From an uncultured Synergistales bacterium (GTDB lineage Bacteria; Synergistota; Synergistia; Synergistales; Aminobacteriaceae): a DNA stretch of 8,268 nucleotides. The stretch spans positions 3,065 through 11,332 of the forward strand of contig CAJOEQ010000047.1 in NCBI GenBank assembly GCA_905233515.1. The letters are read 5' to 3'. Each line of letters opens with the position of its first letter. Positions within the stretch are counted from its first letter, which is position 1. The notes beneath the pieces are model-generated. The model saw only the letters and a program-made list of their open reading frames with translations. It was not told where the DNA came from and did not search any database. Below, piece after piece: positions 1-8,203 of the stretch. Made by a program: the position numbers and the translations under genes.

Positions 1-1393
<1,393 letters not shown>

Positions 1394-1440
1394 GCGACAC
1401 TGACGACAATAAACACGGAGTCGGGAAGATTTACAGCAGA

Positions 1441-2349
1441 ATGCTTGACGGCGGGACTGAACACCCTGAGGCCGTGCAATATTTAGCGGGGCTTTGTGCT
1501 TTAACGAGTATTGCCGCAGTCTGGAATAAATGGCTGATTATATTAGTCGTCGTGATTATATTATTTATATTCAGACGTTCACGCAAAAAATTATCAGGTA
1601 ATAAGCCTTCTTTATGGGATATTAGCTTTGATAATGTCTCAATGAATTATGCAATCTCAAAAGCTCGCGGCTTAATTCAAAATCCACCGGACGAACGCGC
1701 TAATCTTGTAGTAACTCTTAACGCTATAGGAATGGAAACGACTATAGATGACCCGGAATTTTTCGAGATTGTGAAAGAGTCGGCTATGATTCTTGCTGAT
1801 GGGTCAGGCTTGTGCTTAGGCATGAAAATTTTAGGGAGTCCCGTTCAAGAAAGAGTCGCCGGTATTGATTTCGCCGAGCAATTATGCCGTGCAGCAAGTT
1901 CGGAAAATTGGCCGGTTTATTTTGTAGGAGCTGCGGGAGATACTGCCGAAATTTGCGCGCAAGTTTTGCAATCAAGATTCCCCGGTTTAATAGTTGCTGG
2001 GACTCATGACGGATATTTTGACATAAATGATACTGCACTCCCTGACGCAATAAGAGAAAGCGGGACTAAAATTTTACTCGCAGCAATGGGTCAGCCTAGA
2101 CAAGAAAAATGGGTAGCTCTTCACCGTGAAAGATTAGGGCCGTTATTAGCAGTCGGAGTCGGCGGTGCGTTCGATGTATTTTCAGGTCATTTAATACGAG
2201 CTCCGAAATGGGTTCAGAAAATAGGCTTTGAATGGCTATATAGACAATTACAGGAGCCAAGCAGGTGGCGCAAAAATTTGAGATTAGTAACGTTTATGCT
2301 GAGAATCTTTGCTACAAAATTAGGGCTTTATCACCGCAATAATAAATAA
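1441..2349 (+). CDS. WecG/TagA/CpsF-family glycosyltransferase (N-acetylmannosaminyltransferase type)
   Basis: GT26-family glycosyltransferase. Known members transfer ManNAc or ManNAcA from UDP-sugar to GlcNAc-diphospho-undecaprenol during wall teichoic acid, common antigen or capsule synthesis at the inner face of the membrane. The 302 residues show TLN (92-94), the ADGSG loop with the presumed catalytic Asp120, ERVAG (137-141), GQPRQE (217-222), GVGGAFD (239-245), RAPKW (253-257) and the EWLYR..QEPSR tail (264-275). All family hallmarks are present, so the enzyme looks active. The first 55 or so residues include a membrane helix (about 31-45) and are not part of the usual family. They look like the C-terminal end of the preceding WecA-like domain. 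The ATG at 1441 has no convincing Shine-Dalgarno, which supports expression as a fusion with the upstream frame. The exact donor sugar cannot be read from the sequence. Confidence 0.9.
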   Translation: MLDGGTEHPEAVQYLAGLCALTSIAAVWNKWLIILVVVIILFIFRRSRKKLSGNKPSLWDISFDNVSMNYAISKARGLIQNPPDERANLVVTLNAIGMETTIDDPEFFEIVKESAMILADGSGLCLGMKILGSPVQERVAGIDFAEQLCRAASSENWPVYFVGAAGDTAEICAQVLQSRFPGLIVAGTHDGYFDINDTALPDAIRESGTKILLAAMGQPRQEKWVALHRERLGPLLAVGVGGAFDVFSGHLIRAPKWVQKIGFEWLYRQLQEPSRWRKNLRLVTFMLRIFATKLGLYHRNNK

Positions 2350-3170
2350 ATTATAACGCCCATAAAAATTATACAAGTACATGACATTGCAGCTAAAATC
2401 TTTGTAACAAATGAGCTTGGCTGCTTTGTTTTATTTTTTGAGTCAGAACTCATAAAATTAGCTAATTCTTCATTAACGGCCTCGCGTATTTCATGATTCA
2501 GTGCGATATTATTCTGCTCTTGAGATGAGGCAATTTCGCGCGATAATTCTTTAAATTCATTGCTGTGAGTCGTCCCTTGCGCCTTAATAAGTCCTTCAAG
2601 TCCGTTAAATAAATTCGTGATAAATTTTTCGTTGATATTTGACGAGTTATTATTATTATTCTTGTCAGGAGCGTTATTTTTTTGTGTGATTTGAGCTTCA
2701 CGCGTGTAAGTCTCGCTAAAACTCTGCAATCCCTTAATAAGTTCGCTTAACATTTCTTGAATATTCGCAAGTTCCTGCATTAAAATTTTATTCTCGTTAT
2801 TAATTGCCCTGTCAGGTTCGTTATTATTTGCCGCAGAATTCTTTATTACGTTTTCAAGTCCTGTATTAATAACTGTTAATTTGTCCGATAATTTTTCGAT
2901 TGAGCGTTTAAGACTCGTGAACTCTTCAAGCATTGAGGCCATTGACTGAATTAACATACTCCGGCCCGCTCGTCCGTCTTCTATGCTTGAGCGTATATTT
3001 TTCTCGATATGTGAGCGCAAATCTTGAGACATTCTATTAGTGCGTTCGAGTGCGCTTGCAAATTGTTCGGCTGGTACAGCGTTATTTAGTGCCTTAGTCA
3101 GTGAAGGCAGCATTTGAGTCGCAAGTTCTGATACAAGTCTCGCAGTAGTCGGATCAAGTTCTTCGGGCAT
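2331..3170 (-). CDS. Uncharacterised coiled-coil protein with C-terminal membrane anchor, downstream of flagellin
   Basis: I do not recognise a family. The 279-residue protein has no N-terminal signal. It consists mostly of long amphipathic, E/K/Q/N-rich helices likely to form coiled coils (about 35-160 and 180-240), broken by an asparagine-rich linker (NNNNN at 171-175). It ends in one hydrophobic helix (about 257-278) followed by a single Arg. This is the layout of a tail-anchored protein with its bulk in the cytoplasm. It begins 29 nt after the end of the flagellin frame on the same strand, so co-transcription is plausible. A GGAG lies 14 nt before the ATG, a rather long spacing. Its stop overlaps the end of the convergent glycosyltransferase gene by 19 nt. 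It does not resemble FliS, FliD or FlaG as far as I can see. A role in motility is only a guess from position. Confidence 0.75.
   Translation of the reverse strand: MPEELDPTTARLVSELATQMLPSLTKALNNAVPAEQFASALERTNRMSQDLRSHIEKNIRSSIEDGRAGRSMLIQSMASMLEEFTSLKRSIEKLSDKLTVINTGLENVIKNSAANNNEPDRAINNENKILMQELANIQEMLSELIKGLQSFSETYTREAQITQKNNAPDKNNNNNSSNINEKFITNLFNGLEGLIKAQGTTHSNEFKELSREIASSQEQNNIALNHEIREAVNEELANFMSSDSKNKTKQPSSFVTKILAAMSCTCIIFMGVIIYLLLR
2647..2660 (-). repeat. Short (AAT)n trinucleotide run encoding Asn residues
   Basis: TTATTATTATTATT on the + strand is read as repeated AAT codons on the - strand and gives most of the five-Asn tract (171-175) in the linker of the coiled-coil protein. 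Length changes in such a run would keep the frame and alter only the linker length. Confidence 0.7.
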
Positions 3171-3199
3171 AATAAATTTTTCAGCTCCATTAAAATTTT

Positions 3200-4918
3200 T
3201 TAGTTCAGTATAGCATGAAATATTTTACTTATTCGCTGTCGTTGATATTTCCGAAATCCAGCAAATTTAACACTGACTGCGGATTTTGATTTGCTTGTAT
3301 GATCATAGCTGTTTCTGACTGGCTTAAAATTTGGAACTCCATAGTCAGTTAATCGGCTATTTGTGTCTAAAAGATTTGTGCTTGAGATTGCGAGACTCGA
3401 TAAAGTGTTTTCAAGTACTTGTTCATATGAAACAATTTTAGTGCGTTCTTTAACAATTTTGTCAATTGCTGAGTCAATTATTCCCGTTGAACGCATTGCA
3501 GACTCGCGGGTCAAGACATTCACGCCGTCAAGTCCTAAAGAATCTGCTGACATATTGCCGAATTGAACAGAAATTTTTTCGTCCTGATTCGTGCCTGTTT
3601 GAAAGTATAAGCTGTTGTCAGTTACGTGAATTTGCCCTGAATATTTGCCTATGCTTGAAAAATTATATTGCTTTGATGTCTCATTCCAGACTGACTCGAG
3701 TCCTGCGTTAGGTGCGAATTCTATATCAAGATTTGAATTTATAACGCCCTTGATTCGATTGCCGGTAGTTTTTGAATCTTTTATTATTGCCTCGTTTGTG
3801 TGAGCGTCATAAATCGAGACATTATGCGTGTTTTCTCGTGCATATTGAACGGTATTCAGGCCAAGAGCACGCATTAAATCTTCATCGCCTGTAAAATCAA
3901 GTTCTCCCGTTTTGCCTGAAATTGCAGAGCGTATCACTATGGAAGCATTTATATTATATCCGGTTATATTGCCGTTCTCGTCGTAAATTGACTCGCGGAT
4001 ATTAAATGACTCAGAAGTATTTGCGGTGCCGTCTGAAATTGTCGCAAAGTGCATAGCGTCATTAGTATATTTTGCTTGACCGAGTTTATTTGCAATTGCG
4101 TCATTAATTTTATTCGTTACGTCTCGTAAAGTGTCATTGCCGTAAATCATAACGCCCGCGCTCTTCCCGTCGCCTTGAGTGATATTCAGTAATTGAGGCT
4201 GCTCAAAAATAAATGTCCCGTCGGAATTATAAAAATTTGCAATATCCCGCAAAGTATTCTCATTCTCGGCAATAACCCGCAAAGTTTCTTCTTCTTCGCC
4301 GTCGTCGTTATAAATAATTTCGTCAATGAATTCGCCCGTGTAAATGCCCTTGATTATGTTAGTTTTTACGACTTGAGCCGCGCCTGATTGTGAAGTAACT
4401 TCGATTCTGTAATTTTTTTCGGGTGAAATATTTTCGTTCTCTGTATCGCCGGTTAAAATAGTCTTGAGATTTAAATTATCGCTTGACCATAAAATCCCCG
4501 TGCTGCCGTCTAGTAATTTGCGCCTGTTAAATTGAGTCGTCTGAGAGATTATATTTATTTGAGTGCGTAAATTATTAATTTCTTCCTGAATAAAATTTCT
4601 GTCTTGTGAAGTTAAAGTCTCATTGCTTGCTTGTATAGATAATTCGCGCATTCTCTGCAAAAACGAGTCAGCATCTGATAAAGCCCCTTCTGCAGTCCTA
4701 AGCATTGAGATACCATCTTGAGAATTCCTAATAGCAACATCATAGCCCGCTATTTGTGAACGCATTTTTTCGCTGATTGCGAGTCCTGACGCGTCATCTG
4801 AAGCAAGATTTACACGCAAGCCGCTTGATAATGCCTCCATAGATTTTTGCAGCGAGTCATTATTTTTCGCTAATATATCAATGGCATGTAAGGCCGGTAA
4901 ATTATGATTTATTCTCAT
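3200..4918 (-). CDS. fliC: Flagellin with its C-terminal D0 region out of frame
   Basis: Filament subunit of the bacterial flagellum, exported through the flagellar type III system. The N-terminal D0/D1 domain (1-140) is classic: MRINHNLPALHA, SSGLRVNLASDDASGLAISE (31-50), LQRMRELSIQ (87-96) and FNRRKLLDG (130-138). LQRMRE corresponds to the TLR5-recognised segment of enterobacterial flagellin. A long variable centre (about 150-465) holds flagellin-IN-like stretches such as DGKSAGVMI and TLRDVTNKINDAI (263-275). The D1 return helix is at about 478-525, ending in SRLTD. After Asp525 the open frame gives 47 residues unlike any flagellin. The expected ILSQSETAMIIQANQNPQSV is encoded one frame over. 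The gene as written would make a subunit unable to polymerise (inference). A GGAG lies 13 nt before the ATG, and a sigma-28-like promoter lies upstream. Confidence 0.93.
   Translation of the reverse strand: MRINHNLPALHAIDILAKNNDSLQKSMEALSSGLRVNLASDDASGLAISEKMRSQIAGYDVAIRNSQDGISMLRTAEGALSDADSFLQRMRELSIQASNETLTSQDRNFIQEEINNLRTQINIISQTTQFNRRKLLDGSTGILWSSDNLNLKTILTGDTENENISPEKNYRIEVTSQSGAAQVVKTNIIKGIYTGEFIDEIIYNDDGEEEETLRVIAENENTLRDIANFYNSDGTFIFEQPQLLNITQGDGKSAGVMIYGNDTLRDVTNKINDAIANKLGQAKYTNDAMHFATISDGTANTSESFNIRESIYDENGNITGYNINASIVIRSAISGKTGELDFTGDEDLMRALGLNTVQYARENTHNVSIYDAHTNEAIIKDSKTTGNRIKGVINSNLDIEFAPNAGLESVWNETSKQYNFSSIGKYSGQIHVTDNSLYFQTGTNQDEKISVQFGNMSADSLGLDGVNVLTRESAMRSTGIIDSAIDKIVKERTKIVSYEQVLENTLSSLAISSTNLLDTNSRLTDYGVPNFKPVRNSYDHTSKSKSAVSVKFAGFRKYQRQRISKIFHAILN
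3229..3342 (-). pseudogene. Displaced C-terminal D0 segment of the flagellin
   Basis: Reading the - strand from ATG at 3342-3340 gives 37 residues starting MEFQILSQSETAMIIQ and followed by ANQNPQSVLNLL, the conserved terminal helix of flagellins. It ends at a TAA at 3231-3229. It is offset by one base from the main flagellin frame, which leaves it after the GAC codon for Asp525 (3346-3344). Compared with the family pattern RLTDxDxAxEMxEFTKxQIL, about ten residues are also absent at the junction. This suggests a small deletion plus frame change and not a lone single-base slip. The frame is closed upstream by a TAA overlapping the Leu-Thr codons, so this piece cannot be read from further upstream. 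Confidence 0.85.
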
Positions 4919-4957
4919 TATAGTATGCTGACTCCTTTTCTTGTATATTTATATAAA

Positions 4958-4983
4958 TTATCGGAATTATATAATAATAATTA
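4958..4983 (-). promoter_or_regulatory. Candidate sigma-28 (FliA) promoter for flagellin
   Basis: On the - strand, TCCGATAA (4965-4958) matches seven of eight bases of the sigma-28 -10 consensus GCCGATAA. Ten bases upstream, TAATTATT (4983-4976) is a partial match to TAAAGTTT, and the usual spacing is 11. The implied leader before the flagellin ATG at 4918 is about 30 nt. The very AT-rich surroundings make the -35 match weak evidence, but the CCGATAA core directly upstream of a flagellin gene is what one expects. Confidence 0.55.
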
Positions 4984-4986
4984 TAA

Positions 4987-7200
4987 TTAATGCAGAGCAG
5001 AAATAATTATACAAGTTTTCACGATTATATCAGCTGCTTCAGCTTTAGTAACTGGCCGGCCATAATGAAATTCTTTCTCGTTCCTGTAAATGTCAAGAAT
5101 TCCCAGTTTAGCAAGCATATTTACATATTCTGAATTTCTGTGATTTCCTGTTTTGAATGGCACTCTATATCGTTTAGGTTCGGGAGCGTCTGAAATTTTA
5201 GGGAATGCCTCACAAATTGCCTTGATAAAATCTCCTCGTGAAATAAAATTTTCGAGTTTATTATTTATTCCCGTCTGACCGTTTTCAATTTTATTTGTGA
5301 ATGAGATAATTTTTTGAGCTTTCATGATAATTTCTTTTGCGTCCTTTCTAGTTATAAGCTCATCAAGTCCGAAAACTCCTTTATCATGTCCGCGAATAAG
5401 TGCCATCGCTAAAACTGGATCGTCCCTGTCTTCTATATTATAAGAAGGTGCGTGCGGATATTCTTTTGCTGGGAGAAATCCATACATGTTTGAAATCTGA
5501 ATAGTTTTATTCAGCGAGTGTTCAGGCGGGACATCTGAATATTGACAGAGTGAGAGATTTACGCCTGAATTTAATAATTCCCACTGGACTCTAATCGGGT
5601 GAATAAATTTCGGGGATCTGCTGTCTTTTGCGCTCAAAGCTGCTAAAGCTCCGGCGGCTTGGCCTGTCATCATTGTTATAGGCTGTAATCTCAAAGCTCC
5701 GGCGGTTAATCTTGACATTGATAAATTTTTTTCCGCTGCGATAAGTCCGTCTATCTCATCAGGTATTAATATTCGCATGGGAACTTGAAAGGGGCCGCGC
5801 GGTCTATTCGTTATCATTGAGCTTTCACGCTCGTTAAATTCCCATTCCATGTCTGAGTCCCTTGTTGCTCCGTGAAGGTCAAGAATATAGCCGCCTATTG
5901 CTATAGCGTCATAAAATTCGTGGCTCGTTTGTCCATCGCGATAACTCAAAGAATTTTGCAGTAATTCATGTGATGTCAGAGTAAAATTTTTATTAATTAT
6001 TCGTCTTGACTCGCGTACATAAGGGATCGGGGGGATTCGTCGGGCTATTTCCTGCCATTCTAAAGGGAGAGTCTTTGCTGCTTCCGGCAAAATTTGATTA
6101 TAATATTCGTCATCAGCGACTGACCAGTCCTCACCGAGTTCGTTTTGAATATAATATATAAAGTTGAGAGTCTTAATTAATGCCTCGCGCTCAATCTGTA
6201 ATCTAAAATTTTTATCTTCGAGATATGCAGCCGGGAGTCCTCTTTTGCCCTCCCATAAATAAGTCCCGGGATAATCATTTGCCCAGTTCACAGAAGTTTT
6301 TGTTATGTATAAGCGGCTTTGTGCATCTGCATTATAACTATACGGATTAGACGAGTCAGGCAGCCCCCTATATGCGTTATGAGTGAGAAAATTTACAGGA
6401 GTCTCAATCGGGAAGACATTGCGGAAATTAAAGCCTTCTTTTGTAACGAATGATTCATAATTTTTTTTCGCGAGTTCATAGCCGGGCAATGGATATAACG
6501 GTCTCAAGTAAGAAGGCACGCCGCTGGGATATTTACGAATTACAGCCGTCCACGTTATATCTTGAATCATAGAGTCAGGATTATAAAATTTTGCTTCAGA
6601 ATTTCCGACTCTGTAATTTATTCTAGCAAGCGATAACATATCGCCGTATTCTGTAGCGTCAATTAAAATTTTGCACGTGTAATCTTTCTTACCTGATTGA
6701 GTCTTCACGCTGACTCCTGAAATTGATTTATTGCCGATTTTGAGGCTTGTTATCTCGGAATTCAATAATAAATCAAGATTGTTTTTGCGGCCCGCGTCGT
6801 TTATCATGTCCATTAAAATTTCATGGCCGATTCTTGGTTCAAATGCTACAGTCGTAGAAGTCCAATAACATGTTCCCATTGATTTTCCGCGAGAGTCATA
6901 ATAATTTTTTAGTCGATTATAGAATTCTAAGTATATCCCGCTTTTCTGCCGGCTTTTGTCGTCTACAGTTGAGACTCCTGCGGCGATTGCTTGACCTCCT
7001 ATCATAGAAGACGGCTCAACTACTAAGACAGATGCGCCCATTCTAGCGGCTTGAATTGCTGCAGAGATTCCTCCGGTGCCTGCTCCTGCTATAATAATAT
7101 CGTAATTAGTTCGTGGATTGCGGGTAATTTTTGCTTGAGAAGTCGTAGAAGTCATAAATAATAATATTGCAATAACTGCTAATTTTTTGATTACATTCAA
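4987..7200 (-). CDS. Secreted FAD-dependent oxidoreductase with C-terminal SLH-like repeats
   Basis: Flavoprotein of the FAD_oxidored type (737 residues). A Sec-type signal peptide occupies residues 1-23 (KK, hydrophobic LAVIAILLFM, then SQA before the predicted cleavage). The dinucleotide-binding Rossmann motif is DIIIAGAGTGG (34-44), with Glu62 at the end of strand 2. DATEYGD (181-187), YVRESRRI (394-401) and RLTAGALRLQP...MTGQAAG (497-517) are typical of the family. Residues about 590-737 contain repeated segments like S-layer homology motifs (GLDELITRKDAKEII, NFISRGDFIKAICEAF, GRPVTKAEAADIIVKT), suggesting attachment to the cell envelope. The substrate is unknown. The start is TTG at 7200, because no in-frame ATG or GTG precedes the signal peptide. 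GGGAGG lies 12 nt upstream. It reads toward flagellin 68 nt downstream. There is no twin-arginine motif, so export through Sec before FAD binding is implied. Confidence 0.88.
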   Translation of the reverse strand: MNVIKKLAVIAILLFMTSTTSQAKITRNPRTNYDIIIAGAGTGGISAAIQAARMGASVLVVEPSSMIGGQAIAAGVSTVDDKSRQKSGIYLEFYNRLKNYYDSRGKSMGTCYWTSTTVAFEPRIGHEILMDMINDAGRKNNLDLLLNSEITSLKIGNKSISGVSVKTQSGKKDYTCKILIDATEYGDMLSLARINYRVGNSEAKFYNPDSMIQDITWTAVIRKYPSGVPSYLRPLYPLPGYELAKKNYESFVTKEGFNFRNVFPIETPVNFLTHNAYRGLPDSSNPYSYNADAQSRLYITKTSVNWANDYPGTYLWEGKRGLPAAYLEDKNFRLQIEREALIKTLNFIYYIQNELGEDWSVADDEYYNQILPEAAKTLPLEWQEIARRIPPIPYVRESRRIINKNFTLTSHELLQNSLSYRDGQTSHEFYDAIAIGGYILDLHGATRDSDMEWEFNERESSMITNRPRGPFQVPMRILIPDEIDGLIAAEKNLSMSRLTAGALRLQPITMMTGQAAGALAALSAKDSRSPKFIHPIRVQWELLNSGVNLSLCQYSDVPPEHSLNKTIQISNMYGFLPAKEYPHAPSYNIEDRDDPVLAMALIRGHDKGVFGLDELITRKDAKEIIMKAQKIISFTNKIENGQTGINNKLENFISRGDFIKAICEAFPKISDAPEPKRYRVPFKTGNHRNSEYVNMLAKLGILDIYRNEKEFHYGRPVTKAEAADIIVKTCIIISALH

Positions 7201-7212
7201 AGTTAAATAGAT

Positions 7213-7218
7213 CCTCCC
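7213..7218 (-). promoter_or_regulatory. Shine-Dalgarno supporting the TTG start of the flavoprotein gene
   Basis: GGGAGG on the - strand lies 12 nt before the TTG at 7200-7198. The nearby ATG at 7196 is in another frame, so TTG is the only start that keeps the signal peptide. Confidence 0.7.
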
Positions 7219-7241
7219 GATAAAATATTATGCGAAATAAA

Positions 7242-7270
7242 ATTTTAACATGTAAGATTGAATTTGCTAA
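7242..7270 (-). promoter_or_regulatory. Candidate sigma-70-type promoter for the flavoprotein gene
   Basis: On the - strand, TTAGCA (7270-7265; four of six bases of TTGACA) is separated by 17 nt from TAAAAT (7247-7242; five of six bases of TATAAT), which is preceded by an extended -10 TGT. The predicted leader to the TTG start is about 35 nt. The region is AT-rich, so chance matches are possible. Confidence 0.5.
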
Positions 7271-7274
7271 ATTT

Positions 7275-7302
7275 ATGATAACATTTTAAGGCGCGATATA
7301 AT
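7275..7302 (+). promoter_or_regulatory. Candidate sigma-70-type promoter for mazG
   Basis: ATGATA (7275-7280; four of six bases of TTGACA) is followed after 16 nt by a perfect TATAAT (7297-7302). The leader to the proposed ATT start at 7343 would be about 33 nt. It is back to back with the candidate promoter of the divergent flavoprotein gene, with the two -35 boxes 4 nt apart, so the two may compete or share regulation (inference). Confidence 0.5.
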
Positions 7303-7326
7303 TATCACATTTATAAAATTTTACAG

Positions 7327-7333
7327 AAAGAGG
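7327..7333 (+). promoter_or_regulatory. Shine-Dalgarno that places the mazG start at an ATT codon
   Basis: AAAGAGG lies nine bases before ATT at 7343-7345, an ideal spacing. No ATG, GTG or TTG occurs in the mazG frame between the upstream stop (7337-7339) and the start of the conserved domain. Confidence 0.65.
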
Positions 7334-7342
7334 CGATAAAAA

Positions 7343-8146
7343 ATTTCTAGCTCAGAATCACACTATTTTGACGAAATAGTTAATATTATCGAGAGACTCC
7401 GAGCTCCGGGGGGGTGTCCGTGGGATCGCAAACAAACTCTTGAGACTTTACGAACTCCAATAACTGAAGAGGCCTACGAACTGGCAGACGCAATCACAAA
7501 GAAAGACTCTCAAGCAATCAAAGAAGAATCCGGCGATTTATTATTACAAGTAGTTTTTGTAGCCTCACTTGCAAAAGAGTCCGGCGATTTTGATATTAAA
7601 GACGTTGTGCGGGCAATTTGCGATAAATTAATCAGGAGACATCCGCATGTTTTCGGCCAAGTTGAGGCAAATACAAGTGAAGAAGTTTTGCGGAACTGGG
7701 AGAAAATAAAAGCTCAGGAACGCCGCGAAAAAAATAAAAGCACGTCAATACTTTCAGGAATTCCCGACGGACTCCCGCCATTGTTAAAAGCTGACAGGAT
7801 TCAAGCAAAGGCCGCCCATGTAGGTTTTGACTGGCACGAAGGGAGTAACGCGCCTTTATTTGCTAAACTCGACGAAGAGATTAACGAACTCAAGGAAGCC
7901 GCACAAGAGAATAACCCCGAACACTTAGCTGATGAGTTAGGCGACGTGTTATTTATGACGGTAAATATTGCACGAAGACTCAAAGTTGACCCGGACGCGG
8001 CATTAAACGGAGTTTGTGAGAAATTCAAGAAACGTTTTCAAATTATGGAAGATTTAGCGCGCGCTGAAAACAAAAATTTATCTGATTATACACTTGAAGA
8101 GCTTGACTCTTTCTGGGATAAAGCTAAGGAAATATTAAAGAAATAA
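7343..8146 (+). CDS. mazG: MazG nucleoside triphosphate pyrophosphohydrolase, probable ATT start
   Basis: House-cleaning enzyme that hydrolyses (d)NTPs to the monophosphate and pyrophosphate in the cytoplasm. It uses metal ions held by ExxE...ExxD motifs. From the ATT the protein has 267 residues, close to the 263 of E. coli MazG. The N-terminal domain has RLRAPGGCPWDRKQT (18-32), EEAYELADAI (42-51) and EESGDLL (61-67). The linker GLPPLLKADRIQAKAAHVGF (143-162) is typical. The C-terminal domain has the second metal site, DEEINELKEA (177-186) and DELGDVLF (197-204). The first conventional in-frame start, GTG at 7607, would remove the N-terminal metal site, so it is not the likely start. Either a true AUU initiation codon is used, or a T at 7345 stands for G, which would give MSSSESHYF. 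It precedes an OadA-type gene by 57 nt. Confidence 0.93.
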   Translation: MSSSESHYFDEIVNIIERLRAPGGCPWDRKQTLETLRTPITEEAYELADAITKKDSQAIKEESGDLLLQVVFVASLAKESGDFDIKDVVRAICDKLIRRHPHVFGQVEANTSEEVLRNWEKIKAQERREKNKSTSILSGIPDGLPPLLKADRIQAKAAHVGFDWHEGSNAPLFAKLDEEINELKEAAQENNPEHLADELGDVLFMTVNIARRLKVDPDAALNGVCEKFKKRFQIMEDLARAENKNLSDYTLEELDSFWDKAKEILKK

Positions 8147-8148
8147 AG

Positions 8149-8154
8149 TATAAT
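8149..8154 (+). promoter_or_regulatory. Possible -10 element before the OadA-type gene
   Basis: A perfect TATAAT immediately follows the mazG stop, with an implied leader of about 43 nt to the next ATG. No acceptable -35 lies 16-18 nt upstream, and there is no extended -10, so the call is weak. Confidence 0.3.
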
Positions 8155-8187
8155 ACTAGAAAATTTCATAATAAAATTTATTTTAAC

Positions 8188-8193
8188 AGGAGG
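8188..8193 (+). promoter_or_regulatory. Strong ribosome binding site of the OadA-type gene
   Basis: AGGAGG is ten bases before the ATG at 8204. This near-perfect anti-Shine-Dalgarno match suggests high translation, in contrast to the weaker sites in front of other genes in the window. Confidence 0.85.
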
Positions 8194-8203
8194 AATTATT
8201 TTA

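Noticed and set aside
3363..3711. Open frames on the + strand inside the flagellin gene
   Set aside because: They mirror the flagellin coding frame, lack ribosome binding sites and encode no recognisable protein.
7408..7414. G7 run in mazG as a phase-variation or error site
   Set aside because: The frame across it is intact and gives the expected APGGCPWD motif, so there is no evidence of slippage here.
7607..8146. mazG starting at GTG 7607 (179 residues)
   Set aside because: The conserved MazG N-terminal domain, including GCPWD and the first ExxE/ExxD metal site, is encoded in the same frame upstream from 7343.
8103..8154. TTGACT (8103-8108) with TATAAT (8149-8154) as a sigma-70 promoter for the OadA-type gene
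   Set aside because: The boxes are 40 nt apart, far from the usual 16-18, and TTGACT lies inside the mazG coding sequence.
8155..8187. Possible terminator hairpin after mazG made of AAATTT repeats
   Set aside because: The pairing is all A-T and the stem short, with no T-run after it. It looks like AT-rich leader sequence.
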